Positions 1-7,171 of a DNA stretch of 18,632 nucleotides are shown one piece after another. This DNA is from Pseudorhodobacter antarcticus (GTDB lineage Bacteria > Pseudomonadota > Alphaproteobacteria > Rhodobacterales > Rhodobacteraceae), in NCBI GenBank assembly GCA_945860375.1, contig CAMAQR010000064.1, positions 1 to 18,632 of the forward strand, given 5' to 3'. Made by a program: the position numbers and the translations under genes. The notes beneath the pieces are model-generated. The model worked only from the letters and a program-made list of their open reading frames with translations. It made no database searches and had not been told where the DNA came from. Each line of letters begins with the position of its first letter. The stretch's first letter is position 1.

Positions 1-1
1 G

Positions 2-322
2 CCTTCAAGTCCAAAGGCCACCGTCGGTTGCCGCGCCGAGGTTCAACTACCTCGCACCGACCCACAAACCCGTCCCCACCATCCGCCATGCCGACCTCCC
101 AATGCGTTGAGAGACCTTCTGACAGCACGCACCGCGTTCAGAAATACGCCAATTCAATGGGACAGAGACGGCGCTTACACTCAACCGACACTACAGGTTA
201 CGCGGTTCATGCTGGCGCATTGTATCCACGCCCGTCGTCTACCGCTGTTAATCGCAAAGTCTGCACTTCGTGATCTAATCGCTGGGTTGCAGGCTGATGC
301 CAAAGGGGTGCAGGCGGCATAA
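2..322 (+). other. Open frame of unknown nature, 5' end outside window
   Basis: One forward frame is open from the window edge to a TAA at 320-322. Its second half, from about position 100, reads like a possible protein end, with stretches such as RNTPIQWDRDGAY and VTRFMLAHC. The first half is proline- and arginine-rich and looks non-coding. I recognise no family. It could be the tail of a gene broken by rearrangement, or chance. The 191 bases after it (323-513) hold no gene, only the leader of the racemase. Confidence that this is a real gene is low. Confidence 0.18.
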
Positions 323-447
323 AAGCTTCATTGCACAGGAATGCGGCGACAATGCCCGGCATTCGCCACCGATGTCGGGCAGCAACCATCCGGGGCGCGA
401 CAGTTACGCAATTTACATTTAGACGTCCGATCACCCTTGTTTGCCAC

Positions 448-468
448 GGAAAAGCCTTTAGATTTTCC
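448..468. promoter_or_regulatory. Inverted repeat upstream of the racemase gene
   Basis: GGAAAA at 448-453 is mirrored by TTTTCC at 463-468 with a 9-base spacer, 45 bases before the racemase start. The surrounding 400-470 stretch is more AT-rich than the genes and is the only promoter-like place for that gene. The 9-mer GGAAAATCT, read here on the minus strand, also occurs at 5119-5127 before the second SIS gene. It could be an operator or chance; no clear -35/-10 pair was found. Confidence 0.25.
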
Positions 469-513
469 AAGAATGCTGCGATCTGGGGTGTGGTTTTCCG
501 AAGGCAGGTCGCC

Positions 514-1254
514 ATGCATATCCGCATTCTTAACCCCAACATCACGCAGACCATCACCGAAGATCTGGCGACCCTGGCCGCGCGGTTTGCCGCGTCGGGC
601 ACCACGGTGGATGCCCGCAGCCCTGCGACCGGCACACCCAGCATCGAAAGCCATGTCGAGGAAGCCATCGGTGCGATGGGCATCATTGAACAGGTGGCGA
701 TTGGCGACAGCGAGGGTGTAGACGGCTATGTGATCGCGTGCTTTGGCGACACCGGTCTTGCCGCCGCAAGGGAGATGACCCGCGCGCCGGTGGTCGGGAT
801 GACCGAGGCCGCTTTCTTTGCCGCTTCAATGGTTGCTGCGCGGTTCAGCGTGATCACCCTGCCGCCGCGTACGCGCATTCACACTGAACGGGTGCTGCGC
901 GAAACCGGCATGGGCGAACGCTGCGCTCGGGTGCGGACCATCGACATTCCCGTCCTGGATCTGGTCACCGATAACGATGCCGTCACAGCCGCGTTTCTTG
1001 CCGAAGCGCGCCGCGCATTGGACGAGGATGACGCCGAGGCGATCGTGCTGGGCTGCGCGGGCCTTGGCGCAGTGGTTGCGCCGTTGACACAGGCGCTTGG
1101 CGTGCCAGTGATTGACGGGGTTCTGGCCGGGCTTAAGCTGGCCGAGGGGTTAGTGACGTTGGGCTTGGGCAGCAGCAAACGTTCAAGCTTCGCTCCGCCC
1201 CCGGTGAAGGGGCTGACCGGTGTGTATGCCCGGCTGTTCACCGACCGCGACTAG
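514..1254 (+). CDS. Asp/Glu/hydantoin racemase family protein (hydantoin or allantoin racemase type)
   Basis: This 246-residue protein belongs to the cofactor-independent two-cysteine racemases, which invert the C5 centre of hydantoins or allantoin. The N-terminus MHIRILNPN is typical of the hydantoin racemase branch. The two catalytic cysteines are visible as C76 (IACFGD) and C181 (LGCAGL). From memory these are the same positions as the catalytic pair of Sinorhizobium hydantoin racemase, which supports the ATG at 514 rather than an upstream start in the same frame. A Shine-Dalgarno-like AAGGCAGG lies just before the start. The stop codon overlaps the stop of the convergent kinase gene by 4 bases (CTAG). 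Nearby PuuE-like and amidohydrolase genes fit a role in cyclic ureide or hydantoin breakdown. Family is near certain; substrate is not, and an Asp/Glu or malate-type activity cannot be excluded. Confidence 0.9.
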   Translation: MHIRILNPNITQTITEDLATLAARFAASGTTVDARSPATGTPSIESHVEEAIGAMGIIEQVAIGDSEGVDGYVIACFGDTGLAAAREMTRAPVVGMTEAAFFAASMVAARFSVITLPPRTRIHTERVLRETGMGERCARVRTIDIPVLDLVTDNDAVTAAFLAEARRALDEDDAEAIVLGCAGLGAVVAPLTQALGVPVIDGVLAGLKLAEGLVTLGLGSSKRSSFAPPPVKGLTGVYARLFTDRD

Positions 1255-2168
1255 ACCGGTGCCCAGTCGCGGAACGCGGCCAGCATCCGTGTTGGGTCGG
1301 CCGTGAACAGCGGTGCCACTCCGTAACCCTGCACAGTGAACGACGCGGCCACCGCTCCGGCCCGCGCCGCGCGCACCGGATCGCTGCGGTCTTGCAGGAG
1401 TGCCGCCATGAAGGCACCGCAGAAACTGTCACCGGCCCCGGTAGTATCCACCACATTGATCACCGGAAACGCTGGAACGCGAGTGATGCGCCCATGAGCG
1501 CGGTCAAACACGAGGCAGCCTTCCGCCCCCAGCTTGATCACGACAAGGCTTGGCCCAAGATCGGCAAAGCGGTGCGCCGCAGCCTGCCAATCGGTGGTGC
1601 CCAACAGGCGTGTCACCTCTTCGGCGCTTGGCATGAAGATGTCGACCTCTGCGATCATCGCCATCAGCGCGGCCTCGTTGCCAAGGATGTAATCCTCTTG
1701 CGGGTCCAGAGCGATCAGCGCGCGCGTCGTGGCGCGCAGGTCGGCCACCAGCCGCTGTTGCGCCGCAAGCGTCATCGCCAGCACCAGAAACGCATCGGCC
1801 CTGCGATAAGCCGGCGGAATGTCGGCCGAAAGCGGGGACAGCGCATCGAACGTGGACTCTTCGGCAAACAGCGTCCACTTGCGCGACCCGTCCGTGAAAT
1901 AAGCAACGCGGTTGTGCAGCGTCGGCAGATCGCGCTGGCCCATTCCGGCATTGTCGATGCCATGGCGGGCCAATTTCGCCGCGATCGCTGGCGGGAAATC
2001 CGACCCGATCGGTGCCACAAGCTGCGTTGTCGGTTGCCAAGGCCGTGCCGCCAGCGTTGCATAAAGTGCGTCACCGCCGGTGCAGTCGGGTTCTACGGTC
2101 AAGTCCGGCAGCACGACATCGTCGATGGTGAAGTTTCCCAAGCATACCAGCCGGGGGGGCACGCTCAC
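1251..2168 (-). CDS. PfkB/ribokinase-family carbohydrate kinase
   Basis: A 305-residue protein expected to phosphorylate a sugar or sugar conjugate using ATP in the cytoplasm. The N-terminus carries a PfkB-type strand (LVCLGNFTIDD, about 7-17) and a GG substrate motif (GGDALYAT, 31-38). The C-terminal PfkB signature DTTGAGD is at 241-247, where D247 would be the catalytic base. The GTG start at 2168 overlaps the SIS stop as GTGA, which is why I prefer it to the longer frame up to 2351. That extension is arginine-rich and unlike any kinase. It is the last gene of the BtpA-SIS-kinase operon. A kinase paired with an SIS deglycase is the arrangement used for fructoselysine (FrlD/FrlB) and fructose-asparagine (FraD/FraB), so a similar substrate is possible here. 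The stop overlaps the racemase stop. Confidence 0.9.
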   Translation of the reverse strand: MSVPPRLVCLGNFTIDDVVLPDLTVEPDCTGGDALYATLAARPWQPTTQLVAPIGSDFPPAIAAKLARHGIDNAGMGQRDLPTLHNRVAYFTDGSRKWTLFAEESTFDALSPLSADIPPAYRRADAFLVLAMTLAAQQRLVADLRATTRALIALDPQEDYILGNEAALMAMIAEVDIFMPSAEEVTRLLGTTDWQAAAHRFADLGPSLVVIKLGAEGCLVFDRAHGRITRVPAFPVINVVDTTGAGDSFCGAFMAALLQDRSDPVRAARAGAVAASFTVQGYGVAPLFTADPTRMLAAFRDWAPV

Positions 2169-3349
2169 AGCGTGGCCTCGGCAGCCCGGAACTTCGCCAT
2201 CGCCAGATGATAGGCGAACAGTTGCACCGGAATGGAATAGACCAGTGCCGACAGCGCCTCTGGCATCGCGGGCAGATGCAACACGACATCGGCCAGGCCG
2301 TCGAACCGCCGCTCGCCGTCGGTCACAATGGCGTAGACTTGACCACCCCAACGATGCCCCTCGAACGCCGTGTCGTAAGCGCGCGGCACCGAAGGCCCCT
2401 GCGGCGCGATCAGGATCAGCGGATCGCCGGCCTTTTGCGAGTTGTAGTGGTGGAACTCTTCCACCGGAATCGCGATGGCATGGTCAGGCGTGCATTCCTT
2501 GACCTTCGCCGCCCCGAACAGCGCTGCCGCAAACGACGGCCCGCCCCCGGCAAAAAGGTACATGCTGCGCCCCGCTTCGGCCTCGGCAATCGCGGCGATC
2601 CGGTCCTGATGGTCGGCGATGACCTGCGCGATCTGGTCCGGCACGGCATCCAGCGCCGCCTGCAAAGCGGCGACGCGCGCACTGTCGCGTCCCAGTACGG
2701 TGCCGATGTCCAGCGCAAGCTGGCACAGCAGCGCCATCGCCGCCGTGCTGGCCTGCGTCGGCCAGCCCTTGCGCTGCGCATGGATGGTCAACCCGTGATC
2801 GGATTGCGTCGTCAGCGCCGACCCCGGCGTATTGCTCAGGGCCAGCGTCCGCGCCCCGCGTGCCCGCGCCATCATCAACGCCTCGACCGTGCGGGTCGTG
2901 GTGCCGGACGAGCTGAGCGTGATCACCAGCACATCCGGCCCCAGCGTATGATGCTGGTAATAGGCCAGATCCAGCGCTTGGATCGGCTCGCACGGCAGGC
3001 CGGTCATTTCCTCCAGCAGGGTGCGCGCGCCAGTCATCACAGCCAGCGAGTCGCCGCAACCGGTCATGCAGATGCGGCGCAGGCCCGCCGTGGCGATAGA
3101 ATGCGCGGCGGCCGCGATGGCGCTGCGTTCCAGACGCAGCGTGGTGCGGATGACCTCAGGCTGTTCCAGAATCTCGGGCAGGGTGAAATCGACGCGGCGG
3201 CGCCGCTTGGGGTCCAGCGGGTCGTCGCTGGGCAGCGCCGCCATCAGTTGCTGTTCGCGGGCGAAAAGATCGGCCACCAGCGCCTTTGACGCGGCATCAA
3301 GCGGTGAGTCTGCGCCCAGAAGCGGGGTCTGCAATTCGGTATCGGACAT
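2165..3349 (-). CDS. Double-SIS-domain phosphosugar isomerase/deglycase (GlmS-C / AgaS / FrlB-like)
   Basis: A 394-residue cytoplasmic protein with two SIS phosphosugar-binding domains, about 75-215 and 245-390. The first domain has GCGDS (97-101) and the phosphate loop TLSSSGTTT (144-152). In the second, E285 (VKEC) and H301 (FHHYN) are 16 residues apart, matching the spacing of the catalytic Glu/His pair in GlmS (E488/H504) and in the FraB deglycase (E214/H230). This argues for an active aldose-ketose isomerase, deaminase or deglycase rather than a regulatory SIS protein. A clear AAGGAAG lies before the ATG. The BtpA-like gene ends 24 bases upstream and the kinase start overlaps this stop. 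The 50-residue N-terminal extension is longer than in FrlB-type proteins. The exact substrate is unknown. Confidence 0.88.
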   Translation of the reverse strand: MSDTELQTPLLGADSPLDAASKALVADLFAREQQLMAALPSDDPLDPKRRRRVDFTLPEILEQPEVIRTTLRLERSAIAAAAHSIATAGLRRICMTGCGDSLAVMTGARTLLEEMTGLPCEPIQALDLAYYQHHTLGPDVLVITLSSSGTTTRTVEALMMARARGARTLALSNTPGSALTTQSDHGLTIHAQRKGWPTQASTAAMALLCQLALDIGTVLGRDSARVAALQAALDAVPDQIAQVIADHQDRIAAIAEAEAGRSMYLFAGGGPSFAAALFGAAKVKECTPDHAIAIPVEEFHHYNSQKAGDPLILIAPQGPSVPRAYDTAFEGHRWGGQVYAIVTDGERRFDGLADVVLHLPAMPEALSALVYSIPVQLFAYHLAMAKFRAAEATL

Positions 3350-3373
3350 CGGAAACTTCCTTTCTTACAAACC

Positions 3374-4150
3374 TCAGGCCGAGGCGCCTTGCGCTGCAGC
3401 CTCCACCAGCCGCAGCACCTTTTCGCGGTCCCACAGGGCAAAATCGTCGGGAGCAGCACCATCGCGCAGCAAGGCGGTGCTGACAATCACACCGTCCGCC
3501 GCAGCCAGCGCCGCGCCGATGTTGTCCACCGTCACCCCGCCGCCGATCAGCACGGGCTTGACCACCCCCGCCGCCCGTGCCGCCGTGATGCGAGCCAACG
3601 TGTCGGCGAAATTGGCCCCCGTCAGGATGATCCCGTCCGCACCCAGCGACTGCGCCCAGACCGCCGCCATGTCGTGCGGCATCCCCGCCAGCGGAACACA
3701 GGTGCGGTCGTGTACGTCGGCATAGATGCGAATGTCGGGCCGCCCTATCAGATCGCGGTATTGCGTCGCCGGCACATTCAGCGCGTTGCGCGTCCCTTCA
3801 GCGTTGACGGCGGCACCGACGAACACCTTAAGGCGAACAAAATCGGCATCGCAGGCGTCGGCAATTGCCAGCGGGGCCACCGCGTCGTGTGCCTGCACAA
3901 TGATGCCCAGCGAGACGCCCGGAAACTCCTGCCGGAAGGCCCGGCCAAGGGCGGCCATGCGGGCCACGGTGCGGATGGCCGCGGCGCCCTCTTCGCGGGT
4001 TTCATCCTGCACCTTGATCGCCGTAATCCCGGCGTCGACAAAGATGCGGGCGTTCGACAGCAGGAAATCTTCATACCACGACATCGGGCGGGTTGCGCCC
4101 ACCCGGAACGGCGGCAGTTGCAGGGCGGCGATTATTGTGGCGACAGGCAT
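3374..4150 (-). CDS. BtpA/SgcQ-family TIM-barrel protein
   Basis: A 258-residue protein of the BtpA family, a predicted phosphate-binding TIM barrel. The family was named from a cyanobacterial photosystem I biogenesis factor, but in most bacteria it sits in sugar operons, such as sgcQ in E. coli. Visible barrel motifs include ADGIILTG (171-178) and the phosphate-loop-like IGGGVT (202-207). Other family-like segments are VRLKVFVGA and YADVHDRT. The ATG at 4150 follows a GGGGGAAAG ribosome site; an in-frame start 12 codons upstream has no such support. It is the first gene of the operon with SIS and kinase genes and lies 70 bases from the divergent DeoR gene. A metabolic enzyme acting on a phosphosugar-type intermediate is more likely than a photosystem role. 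Its reaction is unknown. Confidence 0.82.
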   Translation of the reverse strand: MPVATIIAALQLPPFRVGATRPMSWYEDFLLSNARIFVDAGITAIKVQDETREEGAAAIRTVARMAALGRAFRQEFPGVSLGIIVQAHDAVAPLAIADACDADFVRLKVFVGAAVNAEGTRNALNVPATQYRDLIGRPDIRIYADVHDRTCVPLAGMPHDMAAVWAQSLGADGIILTGANFADTLARITAARAAGVVKPVLIGGGVTVDNIGAALAAADGVIVSTALLRDGAAPDDFALWDREKVLRLVEAAAQGASA

Positions 4151-4220
4151 AGTCTTTCCCCCAAAAAAATGCGCGCAGAGCAGCAAAATCCGCTGCGTGT
4201 GCGGCGGGAAGAAACTGTTT
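4151..4220. promoter_or_regulatory. Divergent promoter region between BtpA-like operon and deoR-type gene
   Basis: This 70-base gap must hold the start signals of both the leftward BtpA-SIS-kinase operon and the rightward regulator gene, so it is the natural place for autoregulation. It contains an A7 run at 4163-4169 and a small inverted repeat, GCAGC (4180-4184) and GCTGC (4192-4196). No convincing -35/-10 pair was seen. The regulator's own ribosome site (GGGAAG, about 4206-4211) lies at its right edge. Confidence 0.4.
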
Positions 4221-5042
4221 ATGCTGCGGCAAGCAAAACAAGAATCAAAGTTAAAGGATTTTTATCAGGTGCCGGCTTTGAAAGCTACCGAAAGACACCA
4301 GCAGATCATGGATCAGCTGAAAATGACCGGCCGGATCGACGTCTCCGAGCTGGCGGACGCCTTGCGCGTTTCAACCGTCACCATCCGGGCGGATCTGCTT
4401 TTTCTTGAAAAGAATCAGATCCTTCGCCGTATTCGTGGCGGGGCGATCACTGTGCGGCCCAGCCGTTACGAACGCCCCGTGGACATCGAGGCGACCCTGC
4501 GGAATGCCGAAAAAAATGCGATCGCGGCGCTTGCAGTGTCCATGATCCATGACGGCGAGACGATAATAATGGACACAGGATCGACGGTTGCAGCACTGGC
4601 CAGCCATTTTCCGCGCAACCTTAAGGACATCGCGGTTGTCACCAATTCGCTGCCAGTGGCGCAGGAACTGGTCGATAACGAAGGCACGACGATCATCCTG
4701 ACCGGGGGTAAGCTGCGACCTAAACTGAAATCCATGGTGGCGCCGTTCGGCGATCTTATCCTGAAAGAAATCAACGCCGACATCGCCTTCATGAGCTGTG
4801 CGGGCGTCGATCTGGACAAGGGATTCACCAATGGCAACTGGGAAGAGGCCGAGATCAAGAAGGCGATGATCCGCGCTGCCAATCGGGTGGTGTTTCTGGC
4901 CGACCATACCAAGCTGGGTCACATCGCCACCGCCCGCATCGCAATGTTCGACCAGGTCGATTTGCTGATCACGGATTCCAACACCTCGGCCGACATGCTG
5001 CGCGATCTTCGTGCAACCGGTCTGGAGGTGTTGGTTGCCTGA
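4221..5042 (+). CDS. DeoR-family transcriptional regulator
   Basis: A 273-residue DNA-binding protein. Residues about 23-75 form the DeoR winged helix: ERHQQIM, DVSELADAL, then the recognition helix around STVTIRADL and the wing motif RRIRGGA. Residues about 90-250 are the DeoRC phosphosugar-sensing domain, with DTGSTV (118-123), VTNS (140-143) and TGGK (161-164). Such regulators usually repress a sugar operon until a phosphorylated sugar intermediate binds. The ATG at 4221 has a GGGAAG 9-10 bases upstream. An in-frame GTG at 4269 would give a more usual 257-residue length, so the start is not settled. The gene lies between the two SIS-containing units and probably controls both. Candidate operators are the TTTCG-type palindromes downstream at 5066-5104. 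Confidence 0.9.
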   Translation: MLRQAKQESKLKDFYQVPALKATERHQQIMDQLKMTGRIDVSELADALRVSTVTIRADLLFLEKNQILRRIRGGAITVRPSRYERPVDIEATLRNAEKNAIAALAVSMIHDGETIIMDTGSTVAALASHFPRNLKDIAVVTNSLPVAQELVDNEGTTIILTGGKLRPKLKSMVAPFGDLILKEINADIAFMSCAGVDLDKGFTNGNWEEAEIKKAMIRAANRVVFLADHTKLGHIATARIAMFDQVDLLITDSNTSADMLRDLRATGLEVLVA

Positions 5043-5065
5043 ACAAAACTTTAGGGATCTACGGA

Positions 5066-5104
5066 TTGGAAAGATTTCGAAAGAAAAATATTCGCAAACT
5101 TTCC
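5066..5104 (+). promoter_or_regulatory. Candidate promoter with overlapping palindromes before the second SIS gene
   Basis: The 130-base gap after the regulator gene is AT-rich. TTGGAA (5066-5071) and TATTCG (5089-5094) are 17 bases apart and could serve as a weak -35/-10 pair. An 8-base palindrome TTTCGAAA (5075-5082) lies in the spacer. A wider inverted repeat, GGAAAG (5068-5073) and CTTTCC (5099-5104), encloses it. This layout fits repression by the adjacent DeoR protein. The assignment rests on pattern only. Confidence 0.45.
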
Positions 5105-5172
5105 TTGTTTTTCGGCATGGAAAATCTGACCCTTCCTCCGTTCCATGCCCCTGACGGAAGGAAGACCGCCCC

Positions 5173-6267
5173 ATGCCAGAACCCCGCGAAACGGCGGCCG
5201 ACACACCGATGCTGACCGACATCCGCCGTCAGCCTGACGTTCTAGCAGCGCTTGTCGCGCGCGAGGCGGAAGTGACGGCCTTTGGCGCCGCCCATCTGCG
5301 CGCCACGCGCGGCGGGCGTGTCTGGGTGTTCGGCAGCGGTGACGGCTGGTTCGCCGCCCGCGCGGCGCTGACGGGTGCGGCGATGGGACAGGCGGCATCC
5401 GGGCTGGATTTCGTGGTGAACGTGGTCCCGCAGCTTGGCCCCGATGACCGCGCCCTGGCCATCTCGATGTCGGGCAACGTGGACCGTACGCTGGAAGGCG
5501 CAACGGTGGCGCGCGCGGCCGGGGCCGGTGTATCGGTGCTGACCAACGAAGGCGGCGGGCGTCTGGGCGCGCTGGGGATCGACCGACTGTCGTTGCAGAT
5601 CGACGACATCGCTCCGTTCCTGTGCGGCACGTCCAGCTATACCGCCACGCTGGCGGCGTTGCAGATGGCGTTCGGCGACACTTGGCCCAGCTTTGCAGCA
5701 GAACTGACCGGTGCGATGTCCGGCCTACGCGCTCTGCCCGACCGGGCCGATGCCTTTGCGCAAAGCGTCATCGCGCGTCTGGGCGGCACCTGCACCGGCG
5801 CGCGTTTTTTGGGCGTCGGCCGCAGCGTGGCCACCGCCGATTACGCGGCCGCAAAATGCGTCGAAGTCACCAGGATCCCCGCCTCGGCGGATGACATCGA
5901 GGAATTTGCGCACCGCCAATTCTGGGCCATGCAGACGACGGAACTTGTAGTGCTGCTGCCCACCGATGCGGCGACGGCCGGTTACGCCGATGCCACCGCC
6001 GATGCGCTGGCCGATCTGGGCGTGGTGACGGTGGCGCTGGAACCTGAAGGGGCCGTGGTGCCTTCGGCTGCGCTGCGTCTGCCGCTGCCCGGCGGCGCGG
6101 CGCTGGCAGGCATCACGCAGGCGATCGCGTTGCAGATGCTGGCCTATCATCTGGGCGTTGCCAGCGGCACCAACCCGAACCTGCGGCTGCATCTGCGCAA
6201 CGACACCGCGCGATTTGCCGTCAGCCGCAAGCTTACCCGCCGGTCGCTGCTGGGCACCGGTCAATAA
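5173..6267 (+). CDS. Second double-SIS-domain protein (deglycase/isomerase-like)
   Basis: A 364-residue protein with two SIS domains, about 30-170 and 195-335, clearly diverged from the SIS protein at 2165-3349. The first domain shows VFGSGDGW (52-59) and the phosphate loop ISMSGNVDRT (97-106). In the second, E231 (KCVEV) and H247 (EEFAHRQF) are again 16 residues apart, the spacing of the catalytic pair in GlmS and FraB, so an active enzyme is likely. The ATG follows GGAAGGAAG. The deacetylase homologue starts 16 bases after the stop, so the two form one transcript. Two SIS enzymes in one island suggest two phosphosugar steps or two related substrates. The arginine-rich C-terminal tail (RKLTRRSLL) is unusual. 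It could equally be an amino-sugar phosphate deaminase. Confidence 0.85.
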   Translation: MPEPRETAADTPMLTDIRRQPDVLAALVAREAEVTAFGAAHLRATRGGRVWVFGSGDGWFAARAALTGAAMGQAASGLDFVVNVVPQLGPDDRALAISMSGNVDRTLEGATVARAAGAGVSVLTNEGGGRLGALGIDRLSLQIDDIAPFLCGTSSYTATLAALQMAFGDTWPSFAAELTGAMSGLRALPDRADAFAQSVIARLGGTCTGARFLGVGRSVATADYAAAKCVEVTRIPASADDIEEFAHRQFWAMQTTELVVLLPTDAATAGYADATADALADLGVVTVALEPEGAVVPSAALRLPLPGGAALAGITQAIALQMLAYHLGVASGTNPNLRLHLRNDTARFAVSRKLTRRSLLGTGQ

Positions 6268-6283
6268 CCCGAAGGGAACGCCG

Positions 6284-7171
6284 ATGCTGCCGCGTCAGAC
6301 CCGCTATGCCTACAGCCCGATCAACCGCCGCCCGGATTACACCTGGCCTGGGGGCAAGCGGCTTGCCGTGTATCTGGCGCTGGGGATCGAGGAGTATGTC
6401 TTTGGCGAAGGGTTGACTGAAGATCTGTTTCCCGGCGCGCCCAAGCCCGATTTCGCCAACACCTCATGGCGCGACTATGGCAACCGGGTCGGCGGCTTTC
6501 GCCTGATCGACAGGTTCGCGCGCGACGGCTTTCCGGTCACGCTGCTGCTGAACACCGAGGTCTACGACCATGCCCCTGATCTGGTCGATTTCGCCCGTGC
6601 GCGGGGGTGCGAGATTGTGGCGCACGGGCAGACCAATTCTCACACGCTGGCAGGCCGGTCGCGGCAAGATGAGGCCGCTTATCTCCGTGCCGTGGCGGAT
6701 GCCATTACAGCACACGAAGGCTCACCGCCGGCGGGTTGGTCAAGCCCGTGGCTGGCCCACACCGAGAACACGCCTGATCTGCTGGTGGAGGCCGGGTATC
6801 GATATGTCCTTGACCTGGGCATGGATGATCAGCCGGTCTGGCTGAACGCGGCGGGGGGCAGGCTTTTGTGCGTTCCCTATGCGTTGGAGCTAAACGACAG
6901 CTCCACCATCATCGGGCGGCAGGCGAGTGCGACCGACTTTGCCCAGATGATCATCGACCAGTTCGATGAGATGATCGAAGCCGCTGCGGATCAGCCGTTG
7001 GTGATGCCGATCGTGGTGCATTCGTTCATCTCGGGCCAGCCGTTTCGCCTGCACGCCCTGCGCCGGGCGCTGGCCCATATCGCAGCGCGTCGCGATGACA
7101 TCTGGCTGACCACCGCGGGGCGGATTGCCGATGTCATCCACGCCAATCCCGACCTTGCGGTCAGCGGCTAA
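6284..7171 (+). CDS. Polysaccharide-deacetylase (NodB-fold) family protein, PuuE-like branch
   Basis: A 295-residue cytoplasmic protein of the NodB/polysaccharide-deacetylase superfamily. It has no signal peptide and fits the branch that includes the cofactor-independent allantoinase PuuE, whose members hydrolyse cyclic ureides rather than polysaccharides. The classical metal motif TFDDG is replaced by GIEEY (34-38). The second motif is IVAHGQTNSH (111-120). Other conserved parts are PWLAHTENTPD (155-165) and a late histidine in VVHSFISGQP (244-253). The ATG has GAAGGGA upstream and follows the SIS gene closely. It meets the other deacetylase homologue tail to tail with a 4-base stop overlap. 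The two are different from each other, so they probably act on different molecules. The substrate is unknown; simple sugar deacetylation cannot be excluded. Confidence 0.85.
   Translation: MLPRQTRYAYSPINRRPDYTWPGGKRLAVYLALGIEEYVFGEGLTEDLFPGAPKPDFANTSWRDYGNRVGGFRLIDRFARDGFPVTLLLNTEVYDHAPDLVDFARARGCEIVAHGQTNSHTLAGRSRQDEAAYLRAVADAITAHEGSPPAGWSSPWLAHTENTPDLLVEAGYRYVLDLGMDDQPVWLNAAGGRLLCVPYALELNDSSTIIGRQASATDFAQMIIDQFDEMIEAAADQPLVMPIVVHSFISGQPFRLHALRRALAHIAARRDDIWLTTAGRIADVIHANPDLAVSG

Noticed and set aside
331..513. Longer N-terminal extension of the racemase frame
   Set aside because: The extra 61 residues have no family resemblance. The ATG at 514 has a ribosome site and puts the catalytic cysteines at the positions known for hydantoin racemase.
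1392..2210. Plus-strand open frame across the kinase gene
   Set aside because: No family resemblance; antisense of clear PfkB motifs.
2207..3289. Long plus-strand open frame across the first SIS gene
   Set aside because: Arginine-rich shadow; the minus strand carries SIS motifs and catalytic residues.
3374..4150. Photosystem-related role for the BtpA-like gene
   Set aside because: No photosynthesis gene is nearby and the operon partners are sugar enzymes.
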